Shown here: positions 8,321 through 15,795 of the stretch, one piece after another
How positions within the stretch are numbered: position 1 is the stretch's first letter
How the letters are laid out: each line of letters starts with the position of its first letter
Source: Streptomyces qinglanensis
Lineage (GTDB): Bacteria; Actinomycetota; Actinomycetes; Streptomycetales; Streptomycetaceae
Length of the DNA stretch: 64,000 nucleotides
Reading direction: 5' to 3'
Assembly (NCBI RefSeq): GCF_900111245.1
Contig: NZ_FOGO01000009.1
Span: 248,001 to 312,000, forward strand
Translations under genes and position numbers: made by a program
The notes under the pieces: generated by a model
What the model was told of the DNA's origin: nothing
Seen by the model: the letters and a program-made list of their open reading frames with translations, nothing else
Databases searched by the model: none

Positions 8321-9352
8321 GTGACCGGTCCCACCGTCCCCGCACAGCAGACCCGCGCCCCGGCCCGGAAGCCGGCCCAGGCGCCCAGCCGGACCCCGGC
8401 GGCAGCCACGCACTCGGCGCGTGCGCGCCAGCCCAGCCTGGCGCAGCTTCGGGCCTTCGCCGCCGTCGCGGAGCATCTGCACTTCCGGGAGGCGGCCGCC
8501 GCGCTCGGGATGAGCCAGCCGGCGCTGTCCGGGGCGGTCGCGGCGCTGGAGGAGACGCTCGGGGTGCAGCTCCTGGAGCGGACCACCCGGAAGGTGCTGC
8601 TCTCGCCCGCGGGTGAGCGGATGGCCGCCCGGACCCGGTCGGTGCTGCACGCCGTGGGGGAGCTGATGGAGGAGGCGGAGGCCGCGCAGGCCCCCTTCAC
8701 CGGGGTGCTGCGGCTGGGGGTGATCCCGACGGTGGCTCCGTATCTGCTGCCCACGGTGCTGGGGCTGGTGCACCAGCGCTATCCGGACCTGGACCTCCAG
8801 GTCCACGAGGAGCAGACCGCCTCGCTGCTGGAGGGGCTCGGGCAGGGACGGCTGGACCTGCTGCTGTGCGCGGTGCCCCTCGGCGCGTCGTGGGTGCGCG
8901 AGATACCTCTGTTCGACGAGGACTTCGTCCTGGTCACCCCGGACGGGCACCCGGTCGCCGGACGTACCGATCTGCCGCGCTCGATGCTGCGCGAACTGGA
9001 TCTGCTGCTGCTCGACGAGGGCCACTGCCTGCGGGACCAGGCCCTCGACATCTGCCGCGAGGCGGGCCGCACGGAGGGGGCGAGTGTGACGACCAGCGCC
9101 GCGGGGCTCTCCACACTGGTGCAACTGGTGGCCGGCGGGATGGGCGTGACGCTGCTGCCGCACACGGCGGTCCGGGTGGAGGCCGGACGGAACCAGTCCC
9201 TGGCCACGGCACACTTCGCCGACCCCGCACCGGCCCGGCGGATCGCGCTGGCGATGCGGGAGGGCGCCGCCCGCGAGGAGGAGTTCCGCGCGTTCGGCGA
9301 CGCCCTGCGCGCGGCCCTGCGCTCGCTGCCGGTGCGGCTCGCACTGCCCTAG
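8321..9352 (+). CDS. oxyR: Peroxide-sensing LysR-type regulator OxyR
   Basis: A 343-aa LysR-family protein with the OxyR redox signature: GHCLRDQALDIC places C236 and C245 nine residues apart, like C199/C208 of the E. coli protein. The N-terminal helix-turn-helix begins at PSLAQLRAFAAVAEH (residue 38). The GTG at 8321 follows GGAGTGAG by 6 bases; longer readings lack support. A 37-residue alanine/proline-rich extension precedes the DNA-binding domain, longer than usual. The natural partner operon ahpC-ahpD lies 5.8 kb to the left and divergent, separated by accessory genes. Confidence 0.95.
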   Translation: MTGPTVPAQQTRAPARKPAQAPSRTPAAATHSARARQPSLAQLRAFAAVAEHLHFREAAAALGMSQPALSGAVAALEETLGVQLLERTTRKVLLSPAGERMAARTRSVLHAVGELMEEAEAAQAPFTGVLRLGVIPTVAPYLLPTVLGLVHQRYPDLDLQVHEEQTASLLEGLGQGRLDLLLCAVPLGASWVREIPLFDEDFVLVTPDGHPVAGRTDLPRSMLRELDLLLLDEGHCLRDQALDICREAGRTEGASVTTSAAGLSTLVQLVAGGMGVTLLPHTAVRVEAGRNQSLATAHFADPAPARRIALAMREGAAREEEFRAFGDALRAALRSLPVRLALP

Positions 9353-9412
9353 CACCCGGGTGGGGCGCCTACGAGGCCGCTTTGCGCGACTGTCGGCTCG
9401 CGGACGCCGCGG

Positions 9413-10003
9413 TCAGGACGGCCGGCGCAGTCCGGCGACGAGGATCTCGACCAGTCGGCGGGCGTCGTAGCGGGGGTCGCTCTCGGCGCCGATGCAGAGG
9501 TTCCCGATGCCGCGCATCAGATGGTACGCGTCGAGGTCGGAGCGGATCTCGCCGGACGCGGCGGCGGCGTCGAGGAGTTCTGCGCACACCGGCAGGAGGC
9601 GTTCGAGGAAGTAGGCGTGCAGCGTCTCGAACCCGGCGCTGTCCCCCTGCATCGCGCCGGCCAGGCCGTGTTTGGTGACCAGGAAGTCGGCGAAGAGGCC
9701 GACCCACCGCTCCAGCGCCGCACGGGGTGTCGGGCTGTCGGCCAGCAGGGCCGGTCCGGCCTCGGCGCAGGCGTCGACCTGGTGCCGGTAGACGGCGATG
9801 ACGAGGTCCGCGCGGGTGGGGAAGTGGCGGTAGACGGTGCCCACCCCGACTCCCGCCTCGGCGGCGATGTCGCGGACCGGTGCGTCCACGCCCGAGGCGA
9901 CGAAGACCGCCGCGGCCGCGTCCAGCAGGGCCCGCTGGTTGCGTCGGACGTCCTTGCGCCTGGATCCGGCCCCGTCGGCCGGTCCCTGACTGGCGTCGCT
10001 CAC
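9413..10003 (-). CDS. TetR-family repressor
   Basis: A 196-aa TetR regulator with the N-terminal helix-turn-helix VRDIAAEAGVGVGTVYRHFPTRADL (about residues 40-65). Starts at GTG 10003 with AAGGAG seven bases upstream. Divergent from an alpha/beta hydrolase gene. Two near-identical palindromes lie 26-68 bp upstream of its start, so it very likely represses itself and probably the hydrolase gene. The C-terminal ligand domain gives no clue to the inducer. Confidence 0.95.
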   Translation of the reverse strand: MSDASQGPADGAGSRRKDVRRNQRALLDAAAAVFVASGVDAPVRDIAAEAGVGVGTVYRHFPTRADLVIAVYRHQVDACAEAGPALLADSPTPRAALERWVGLFADFLVTKHGLAGAMQGDSAGFETLHAYFLERLLPVCAELLDAAAASGEIRSDLDAYHLMRGIGNLCIGAESDPRYDARRLVEILVAGLRRPS

Positions 10004-10028
10004 CGCGCGCTCCTTCCACACTTGCAAA

Positions 10029-10045
10029 ACGGAACAGCGTTCCGT
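10029..10045. promoter_or_regulatory. Palindromic operator 1 for the adjacent TetR
   Basis: A perfect 17-bp dyad, ACGGAAC-N3-GTTCCGT, 25 bp upstream of the TetR start codon. It shares its half-sites with a second copy centred 27 bp away. Position and duplication point to binding by the neighbouring TetR protein; this is inference, not shown. Confidence 0.8.
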
Positions 10046-10056
10046 ATCGTCTTTGG

Positions 10057-10071
10057 CGGAACAAGGTTCCG
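10057..10071. promoter_or_regulatory. Palindromic operator 2 for the adjacent TetR
   Basis: A perfect 15-bp dyad, CGGAAC-N3-GTTCCG, with the same half-sites as the copy at 10029-10045. Centre-to-centre spacing is 27 bp, about two and a half helical turns, so the sites lie on roughly opposite faces. Confidence 0.8.
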
Positions 10072-10120
10072 TTTCATTCATCATCGCAGAACCCGGCCGC
10101 CGCCGACCAGGCCGCCTTCG

Positions 10121-10163
10121 CGCGCACTCCTGCTCCCGGAAGCACCGGGAGCAGGAGTGCGCG
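10121..10163. other. Perfect 19-bp inverted repeat upstream of the hydrolase gene
   Basis: CGCGCACTCCTGCTCCCGG (10121-10139) is followed, after a 5-base loop, by its exact complement (10145-10163). It lies between divergent genes, so it is not an ordinary end-of-gene terminator. If the transcript of the gene at 10293 starts upstream of it, it would be a very stable leader hairpin (attenuator or block). Otherwise it may be a binding site. Confidence 0.85.
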
Positions 10164-10292
10164 ACCGCCGGCGCCCGGCTCGGCACGGCCGCAGCCGCGA
10201 ACCGCCCCCGCTCCCCCACCGGCCCAGACCGCGACTCCACCGTCGCCGGCCGCGCCGGTCCCGAGCGATGCCCCTGACCGGAAGGCATCTCC

Positions 10293-11264
10293 ATGTCCGA
10301 CCCGAACACCCCGACCGACCCGACGAACACGACCGACCCGTCGAACGCCACCGCGCCGACGACGGTGGTCTCCGCGAAGCCGGTGGTCCTGGCAGCGCCC
10401 GGCGGGCGGGGCGTGGACCTCCAGGTCCGTGTGTCCGCCCCCGCGACCGGCACCGACCTGCCCGTCGTCGTCTTCTCCCACGGCTTCGGCTGGTCGATGA
10501 ACGGCTACGCCCCGCTGGCGGACCACTGGGCCGCCCAGGGCTTCGTGGTCGTCCAGCCCACGCACCTGGATTCCCGGACGCTCGGCATCCCCGCCGAGGA
10601 CCCCCGTACACCGCGGATCTGGCGCTTCCGCGTCGAGGACATCACGCAGGTGCTGGACGCGCTCGACGTCGTGGCAGCCGCCGTGCCGGGCCTCGCCGGG
10701 CGCCTGGACCGCGGCCGCATCGCCGTGGCAGGCCACTCCTGGGGAGCCCAGACGGTCAGCACGCTGCTGGGAGCGCGCGTCCTCGACGCCGACGGCGTAC
10801 CCGGCGAAGACCTGTCCGACCCCCGGGTCACGGCGGGAGTGCTGCTCGCCCTCACCGGCCTGGGCGACGACCTGACCCCTTTCGCCGTCGAGCATCTGCC
10901 CTTCATGAGGCCGTCCTTCGACACCATGACCGCACCGGCCCTGATCGTCGCCGGGGACCGGGACCAGTCCCACCTGTCCACCCGCGGACCGGACTGGTTC
11001 ACCGACCCCTACACCTACAGCCCCGGCCCCAAGCACCTGCTCACACTGTTCGGCGCGGAGCACTCGCTCGGCGGGATCCCCGGATACGAGGTCGCCGAGA
11101 CGACCGACGAGAGCCCCGCACGCGTCGCCCTGGTCCAGAAGCTCAGCACCGCCTTCCTGCGCGACGCCCTCTCCCCCGGCGGCGCCGGTGCCGCGGAGTG
11201 GAAGACGGCCGCCGCCGCACTGGAAGGGGCCGCCGAGCCGCTCGGGACGCTGCGGAGCAAGTAG
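10293..11264 (+). CDS. Alpha/beta hydrolase (chlorophyllase/PAF-acetylhydrolase-like)
   Basis: A 323-aa cytoplasmic hydrolase. The oxyanion region is VVVFSHGFGWSMNGY, the nucleophile elbow is GHSWG (about residue 150), and the acid and base are likely the aspartate in VAGDRDQS and the histidine in GAEHSLGG. The substrate is probably an ester or small lipid. Start at ATG 10293 with GGAAGG upstream. The first 35 residues are Thr/Asn/Pro-rich and unstructured. Divergent from TetR, whose operators lie in the shared gap. The coding region ends inside a 15-bp tandem repeat. Confidence 0.9.
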   Translation: MSDPNTPTDPTNTTDPSNATAPTTVVSAKPVVLAAPGGRGVDLQVRVSAPATGTDLPVVVFSHGFGWSMNGYAPLADHWAAQGFVVVQPTHLDSRTLGIPAEDPRTPRIWRFRVEDITQVLDALDVVAAAVPGLAGRLDRGRIAVAGHSWGAQTVSTLLGARVLDADGVPGEDLSDPRVTAGVLLALTGLGDDLTPFAVEHLPFMRPSFDTMTAPALIVAGDRDQSHLSTRGPDWFTDPYTYSPGPKHLLTLFGAEHSLGGIPGYEVAETTDESPARVALVQKLSTAFLRDALSPGGAGAAEWKTAAAALEGAAEPLGTLRSK

Positions 11265-11294
11265 CTGCGGAGCAAGTAGCTGCGGAGCAAGTAG
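11250..11294 (+). repeat. 15-bp tandem repeat, three copies, each carrying the stop codon
   Basis: Three exact copies of CTGCGGAGCAAGTAG (11250-11264, 11265-11279, 11280-11294). The first encodes the last four residues LRSK and the stop of the hydrolase; the next two repeat this, giving three in-frame TAG stops. A recent slippage-type duplication that leaves the protein end unchanged. Confidence 0.97.
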
Positions 11295-11370
11295 CCCCCT
11301 CGAAGCCGTCCGCATCGCTCCGGAGGGCTGCTCGCGGCGGGCTTCCGGCGCAGCCGGGCCGGGCCTCGGC

Positions 11371-11682
11371 TCAGCCCGGGTTCGGCGGGCGGCCTCGGCG
11401 CGGGTGGGGGCGGGCCTCCTTGGGCAGGCGGCCCGCCTCCTTGAGGGCCCGGCGCAGCAGGTAGTCGATCTGCGCGTTGGTGGAGCGCAGTTCGTCGGCC
11501 GCCCAGCGGGCGAGCGCGTCGTGCATCGCGGGGTCCAGCCGCAGCAGCACCTGCTTGCGGCGCTGCGGCCCGGACCTGCCCGCCCTCTCCGGCGCGGGCG
11601 GCTGCTCGGCGGCCGCCGCCCGCTCGGGATCCGGGCCGGTGCCCTCGCCCGCCTCGGTGGCGCCGCCGCCGTCGGCCGTCAC
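11371..11682 (-). CDS. Small ribbon-helix-helix-like DNA-binding protein
   Basis: A 103-aa protein whose core RRKQVLLRLDPAMHDALARW is the strand of a ribbon-helix-helix fold (CopG/Arc type), followed by two helices ending RRAL. N- and C-terminal tails are disordered and Pro/Arg-rich. The GTG at 11682 overlaps the stop of the upstream band 7 gene (GTGA), so translation is coupled. Probably a DNA-binding accessory of that operon; no toxin gene is adjacent, so I do not call it an antitoxin. Confidence 0.8.
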   Translation of the reverse strand: MTADGGGATEAGEGTGPDPERAAAAEQPPAPERAGRSGPQRRKQVLLRLDPAMHDALARWAADELRSTNAQIDYLLRRALKEAGRLPKEARPHPRRGRPPNPG

Positions 11683-12614
11683 TGGTAGAGCGACCCCGTG
11701 TTCAGCACCGGCTGCGGGGACCGGTCGCCGCACAGCACCACCAGCAGGTTGCTGACCATGCTGGCCCGGCGCTCCTCGTCCAGTTCCACGAAGTCCTGCG
11801 CCGTGATGCGGGCGAGCGCGTCCTCGACCATGCCGCAGGCACCCTCCACGATCTGCTTGCGGGCCGCGACGACAGCGCCCGCCTGCTGCCGCTGGAGCAT
11901 GGCGGAGGCGATCTCGGGCGCGTAGGCGAGGTGGGTGAAGCGGGACTCGACGACGGACACCCCGGCCGCCCGCACCCGGGCCGTCAGCTCCGCGGCCAGC
12001 TTCTCCGTGATCTCCTCGGCGTTGCCGCGCAGGGAGAGGCCGCCCTCCTCCAGCGCGTCGTACGGGTACTCGATGGCGATGTGGCGGACGGCAGCCTCGG
12101 TCTGGGTGGAGACGAACTCCGCGTAGTCGTCCACCGAGAAGGTGGCCTGCGCGGTGTCCCGCACCTGCCAGACGACGACCGCGGCGAGTTCGATCGGGTT
12201 GCCATAGGCGTCGTTGACCTTGAGGACCGCCGTCTCGTGGTTGCGGACCCGGGTGGAGATCTTGGTGCGGCTGGTCAGCGGGTTGACCCAGCGCAGTCCG
12301 TCGGCGCGGACGGTGCCGGTGTAGCGGCCGAAGAGCTGGACGACGCGTGCCTCGCCGGGCGCCACCATGTTCAGCCCCGCCATGCCGAAGACCGAGCCGA
12401 TCGTCAGCACGATGCCGAGGACGATCAGCACACCGCCGCCCGCGGCGCTGCCACCGGCGGCGAGGCCGCCACCGGCGAGGAGGACACCGACACCGAACAG
12501 GAAGCCGACCAGGCCGAGCAGCAGCGCGATGCCGCCGGGCAGGCTGACCGCCACCGTCTCCTTCACCTCGGGTGCGGGCATCTCCGGTGCGTCGGTCGGC
12601 TGGTCACTGCTCAT
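11679..12614 (-). CDS. SPFH/band 7 membrane protein
   Basis: A 311-aa SPFH (stomatin/prohibitin/flotillin) protein. Two hydrophobic segments lie near residues 25-50 and 58-82; the band 7 domain follows (VAPGEARVVQLFGRYTGTVRADGLRWVNPL, then the FSVDDYAEFVSTQTEAAVRH helix). The C-terminal helix carries MLQRQQAGAVVAARKQIVEGA, typical of these oligomers. It likely organises membrane microdomains or a protease. Start at ATG 12614. Overlaps the small DNA-binding gene by 4 bases, forming a two-gene operon. Confidence 0.93.
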   Translation of the reverse strand: MSSDQPTDAPEMPAPEVKETVAVSLPGGIALLLGLVGFLFGVGVLLAGGGLAAGGSAAGGGVLIVLGIVLTIGSVFGMAGLNMVAPGEARVVQLFGRYTGTVRADGLRWVNPLTSRTKISTRVRNHETAVLKVNDAYGNPIELAAVVVWQVRDTAQATFSVDDYAEFVSTQTEAAVRHIAIEYPYDALEEGGLSLRGNAEEITEKLAAELTARVRAAGVSVVESRFTHLAYAPEIASAMLQRQQAGAVVAARKQIVEGACGMVEDALARITAQDFVELDEERRASMVSNLLVVLCGDRSPQPVLNTGSLYQ

Positions 12615-12757
12615 CGTGCTCCCCCGTTCGGTCGTGCGGGCGGGTGCACACCGCGCACGGCGGCACCCCTATCAAAGTGATAACACATTAACGTCCGGAA
12701 GCGGCGGTCGCCAGTCCGGGCCGACGGCCGAGCGGTTTTCCGGCACCCGGCGGAGGG

Positions 12758-13282
12758 TCAGCCGCACACCTGCGAGCGCAGTGCGTCGAGCCGGGCGGCG
12801 GCCGTCTCCAGCCAGCGCAGATCGGCCTCCAGATGGAAGAGCGCGTGGTCGCAGATGAGCTGATCGGCGAGGTCGCCCTCGGTCTTGCGGCGGGTCAGTT
12901 CGCGCATCAGCCGCAGATGCTCGGCGCGCTGGGTGTCCAGCAGCGCGGCGCCGTCCCGGCCCGTCAGCAGCGCGAGGACGAGTTTGGTGTAGAGCGTGCT
13001 GTGCAGATAGGGCTCCGGCTTCTCCGGCGTGGACAGCCACTCCTGCACATCGGTGACCCCGGCGTCGGTGATCGCGTACCGCTTGCGCTCGGGGCCCTCA
13101 CCGGGCTCCCTGCCCTCGACCTCCACGAGCCCGTGCTTCAGCAGCCGCGACATGGTCGAGTAGACCTGCCCGTAGTGCAGGGGCTTGTCCTGCCCGAACC
13201 TCTCGTCGAAGGCCCGCTTGAGGTCGTATCCGTGGCGGGGTCCGGTTTCCAGCAAGCCGAGCAGCGTGTGACCGATGGACAT
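12758..13282 (-). CDS. PadR-family transcriptional regulator
   Basis: A 174-aa PadR repressor: N-terminal winged helix (SIGHTLLGLLETGPRHGYDL, QVYSTMSRLLKHGLVEVE, RKRYAITDAG) and a C-terminal coiled dimerisation helix pair. The ribosome site is weak. A 21-bp palindrome with PadR-like half-sites lies 20 bp upstream of the start codon, so it very likely autoregulates. Divergent from the large membrane hydrolase gene, which it may also control. Confidence 0.94.
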   Translation of the reverse strand: MSIGHTLLGLLETGPRHGYDLKRAFDERFGQDKPLHYGQVYSTMSRLLKHGLVEVEGREPGEGPERKRYAITDAGVTDVQEWLSTPEKPEPYLHSTLYTKLVLALLTGRDGAALLDTQRAEHLRLMRELTRRKTEGDLADQLICDHALFHLEADLRWLETAAARLDALRSQVCG

Positions 13283-13301
13283 GGGCCAACTCTACGCCAT
13301 G

Positions 13302-13322
13302 TGTATACACGTCGTGTATACA
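13302..13322. promoter_or_regulatory. 21-bp palindrome, PadR operator
   Basis: TGTATACACG, one central T, then its exact complement. It contains nested GTGTATAC elements and fits the ATGT/ACAT ends known for PadR operators. Placed 20 bp upstream of padR, where the promoter should be; the TATACA part may be the -10 element. AT-rich against a GC-rich background. Confidence 0.85.
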
Positions 13323-13562
13323 TCTCCGCCGGACCCCGCTCAGCCTCCCCCGGAACCTCCTCGGGCTCGTCCCCGGACCCGCCGGGCCCGCCGGACCCTG
13401 GACCCGCCGGACCCGCCGGGCCACGGACCCGCCCGGCCGCGGGCCCGCCCGGCCGCGGGCCACGCACGCCCGAGCAACCCGGCGCCCGCCCTTTGCGTCA
13501 GCGCATCGGGGCCTCGCAGCCGGGGTCGGGACCGTGGGCGGACAGCGAGCGGGAAGCAGGCG

Positions 13563-15710
13563 ATGGGACAGGCAGCGGACGACCGGATCGCGCAACCACC
13601 GCACGCGGACCGGCACCCGGCCGCCGACCCGCCCTCCTCCGCGTCCGACACCCCGTCCGGCACCGCCGAGCCACCACCCGCCTCCCGCACCGACGCCGGA
13701 GAGCCGTCGACGCTGCTCCCCGGCACCGCCGAGCCGCCCGGCCGGCTCCCCTCGCCCCGTACCGTGCGCCTGCCGGGCCCCCGCGTCGGGCCGCCGAGCG
13801 GACTCCGGCCGGCCGACGGGACCGCGGAGTCCCCCGGCGCCGACCCCGCAGGCCCGGCCCCGGGGGAGTCCCCGGAAGCGGAAACGGAAGCGGAAGCGGA
13901 AACGGAAACGGAAGCGGACCCGCCACGACCGCGGGGCGCGCTCCTGCTGCGCACCCTGCGCGGCCCGGTGCTCGCCCTCCTCCGGCATCCCTACTGGGAA
14001 CCCGCCGACCCTGCCTACGTCCTGCGGCGCTGGCCCGGACTGACCGCGATGTGCTGCGCGACGCTGTTCTTCTGGCTGTCGCTGACGCCCTCGCTGGTAC
14101 CCCGGCCCTGGCCGCTGCAGGGAGTGATCGGCGGGATCACGGCCGCCATCGGGTACGCCATCGGCGGACTGCTGGAGTGGCTGCTGCGGCTCGCGCTGGG
14201 GCCGCTGTACCGCCGCCACCGCAGCCGGGTGCACCGCCTGCTGCCGGGGCACCCGGGGCCGCACTGGCGGGCCCGGGCCTGGCTCGGCTACTACCTGCTC
14301 AGCACCGGACTCACCGTCGCGGCGCTCTCCCTGAGCGCCGACGCGCAGCGGGAGCTGCGCCGGCTCCAGGAGATGCCCGAGACACTGACCTGGCACTCCC
14401 TGATGATCGCGCTGCTGGCCATGGCGATCTGCGGCACGCTGGTGGCGCTCGGCCGGGCCGTGCGGCTGGGCACCCGCGTCCTGATCCGGCTGCTGGGCCG
14501 GTTCGTCCCGCGTCCGCTGGCCATCGGCGTCGGACTGCTGGTCAGCGCCACCGTCGTGGTCTTCGGGACCCGCGACGTCGTCTTCGACCGGGGCATCATC
14601 GACGTCGCGGCGCGGCTGGCCGAGAAGACCGACAGCAGCACGAAGGACGGCATCGTGCAGCCGGCCTCACCACAGGTCTCCGGCAGCCCCGGTTCGCTGG
14701 TGCGCTGGGACGAGCTGGGCTACGAGGGGCGCAACTTCACCGGCTCCTCGCTCTCGCCGCACCGGATCACCACCGTCACCGGCAAGCCCGCCGTGCAGCC
14801 GATCCGGGTGTACATCGGCCAGGAGTCGGCGCCGACCTTCACCTCCCGCGCGGAGCTGGCGGTACGGGAGCTGGAGCGCACCGGCGCCTTCGACCGGGAC
14901 GTGCTGGCCGTCGCCGGTACCACCGGCCGGGGCTGGGTCAACTCCACGGACGCCGAACCGCTGGAGTACATGCACGGCGGGAACACCGCGATCGTCGCCG
15001 TGCAGTACTCCTACCTGCCGAGCTGGGCGTCGTTCCTGGTGGACAAGGAGCAGGCGGGACGGGCCACCCGGGCCCTGGTCGAGGCGGTCCGCGCCCGCTG
15101 GCTGCGGATTCCGGCCCAGGAGCGGCCGAAGCTCGTCGTCTTCGGCGAGTCCCTCGGCGCCTATGGCATCGAGGCGTCGTTCGACGGACCCGACGACATG
15201 CTGTCCAAGGTGGACGGCGCGCTGCTGGCCGGAACCCCCAACTTCTCCCCCATCCGCCGGGAGCTGACCGCGCACCGCGACCGGGGCACCCCGGTCTGGC
15301 GACCCGAGTACGAGAAGGGGCGGCACTTCCGCTTCGCGCAGTGGCCGCGCAAGGACCTCGCACGGCCGGGCCCGGAGTCCGCGTGGAAGGGACCGCGCGT
15401 CGTCTATCTGCAGAACGCGTCGGACGCGATCGTGTGGTGGTCGCCGGATCTCGCCCTCGAACCGCCCCGGTGGCTGCGCGCCCCGCTGGGTCCGGACATC
15501 ACCGACGAGGTCACCTGGTTCCCGCTGGTGACCTTCTGGCAGACGACGGTGGACATGGCCGTCTCCTACGGCGTCGGCGCCCCGCACGGCCACCGCTACG
15601 GCAACGGCTCGGTGGAGGGCTGGGCGGCAGTCGCACCCGCGGCGGGCTGGACGGAGCAGGACACCGCGCAACTGCGCCGGTTCATGGACCAGCGGGAAGC
15701 CCCCTACTGA
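13563..15710 (+). CDS. Large membrane alpha/beta hydrolase (Abhydrolase_9 type)
   Basis: A 715-aa protein; the ATG at 13563 (GGAAGCAGG upstream) is chosen, since the open frame before it has shadow-like composition. Residues 1-130 are disordered with Pro/Ala and a Glu/Thr repeat (EAETEAEAETETEAD). Several transmembrane helices follow (about 155-330: FFWLSLTPSLV, IGGITAAIGYAIGG, LLVSATVVVFGT). A C-terminal hydrolase domain (about 370-700) has the nucleophile elbow GESLGAYG. The type is common in actinomycetes, substrate unknown, active site probably extracytoplasmic. Divergent from padR. Confidence 0.9.
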   Translation: MGQAADDRIAQPPHADRHPAADPPSSASDTPSGTAEPPPASRTDAGEPSTLLPGTAEPPGRLPSPRTVRLPGPRVGPPSGLRPADGTAESPGADPAGPAPGESPEAETEAEAETETEADPPRPRGALLLRTLRGPVLALLRHPYWEPADPAYVLRRWPGLTAMCCATLFFWLSLTPSLVPRPWPLQGVIGGITAAIGYAIGGLLEWLLRLALGPLYRRHRSRVHRLLPGHPGPHWRARAWLGYYLLSTGLTVAALSLSADAQRELRRLQEMPETLTWHSLMIALLAMAICGTLVALGRAVRLGTRVLIRLLGRFVPRPLAIGVGLLVSATVVVFGTRDVVFDRGIIDVAARLAEKTDSSTKDGIVQPASPQVSGSPGSLVRWDELGYEGRNFTGSSLSPHRITTVTGKPAVQPIRVYIGQESAPTFTSRAELAVRELERTGAFDRDVLAVAGTTGRGWVNSTDAEPLEYMHGGNTAIVAVQYSYLPSWASFLVDKEQAGRATRALVEAVRARWLRIPAQERPKLVVFGESLGAYGIEASFDGPDDMLSKVDGALLAGTPNFSPIRRELTAHRDRGTPVWRPEYEKGRHFRFAQWPRKDLARPGPESAWKGPRVVYLQNASDAIVWWSPDLALEPPRWLRAPLGPDITDEVTWFPLVTFWQTTVDMAVSYGVGAPHGHRYGNGSVEGWAAVAPAAGWTEQDTAQLRRFMDQREAPY

Positions 15711-15718
15711 ACCACCCA

Positions 15719-15784
15719 GGCCCCGCGGCCGCAGACCCCAGGGCCCGCGGCACATCCGACCGCCGGAGAGGCGGCCGCGGGGCC
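15719..15784. terminator. Bidirectional hairpin between convergent genes
   Basis: A 14-bp perfect stem (15719-15732 with 15771-15784, GGCCCCGCGGCCGC and complement), with a 38-base loop that holds a smaller hairpin. Sits between the membrane hydrolase stop and the convergent AI-2E-type permease stop. Confidence 0.75.
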
Positions 15785-15795
15785 GGCCCCCGTCG

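Noticed and set aside
2626..8321. Integrase attachment-site repeats flanking the accessory segment
   Set aside because: The shared ends match at only 12 of 21 positions, there is no integrase or tRNA nearby, and a regulatory explanation is as likely; kept only as a low-interest finding.
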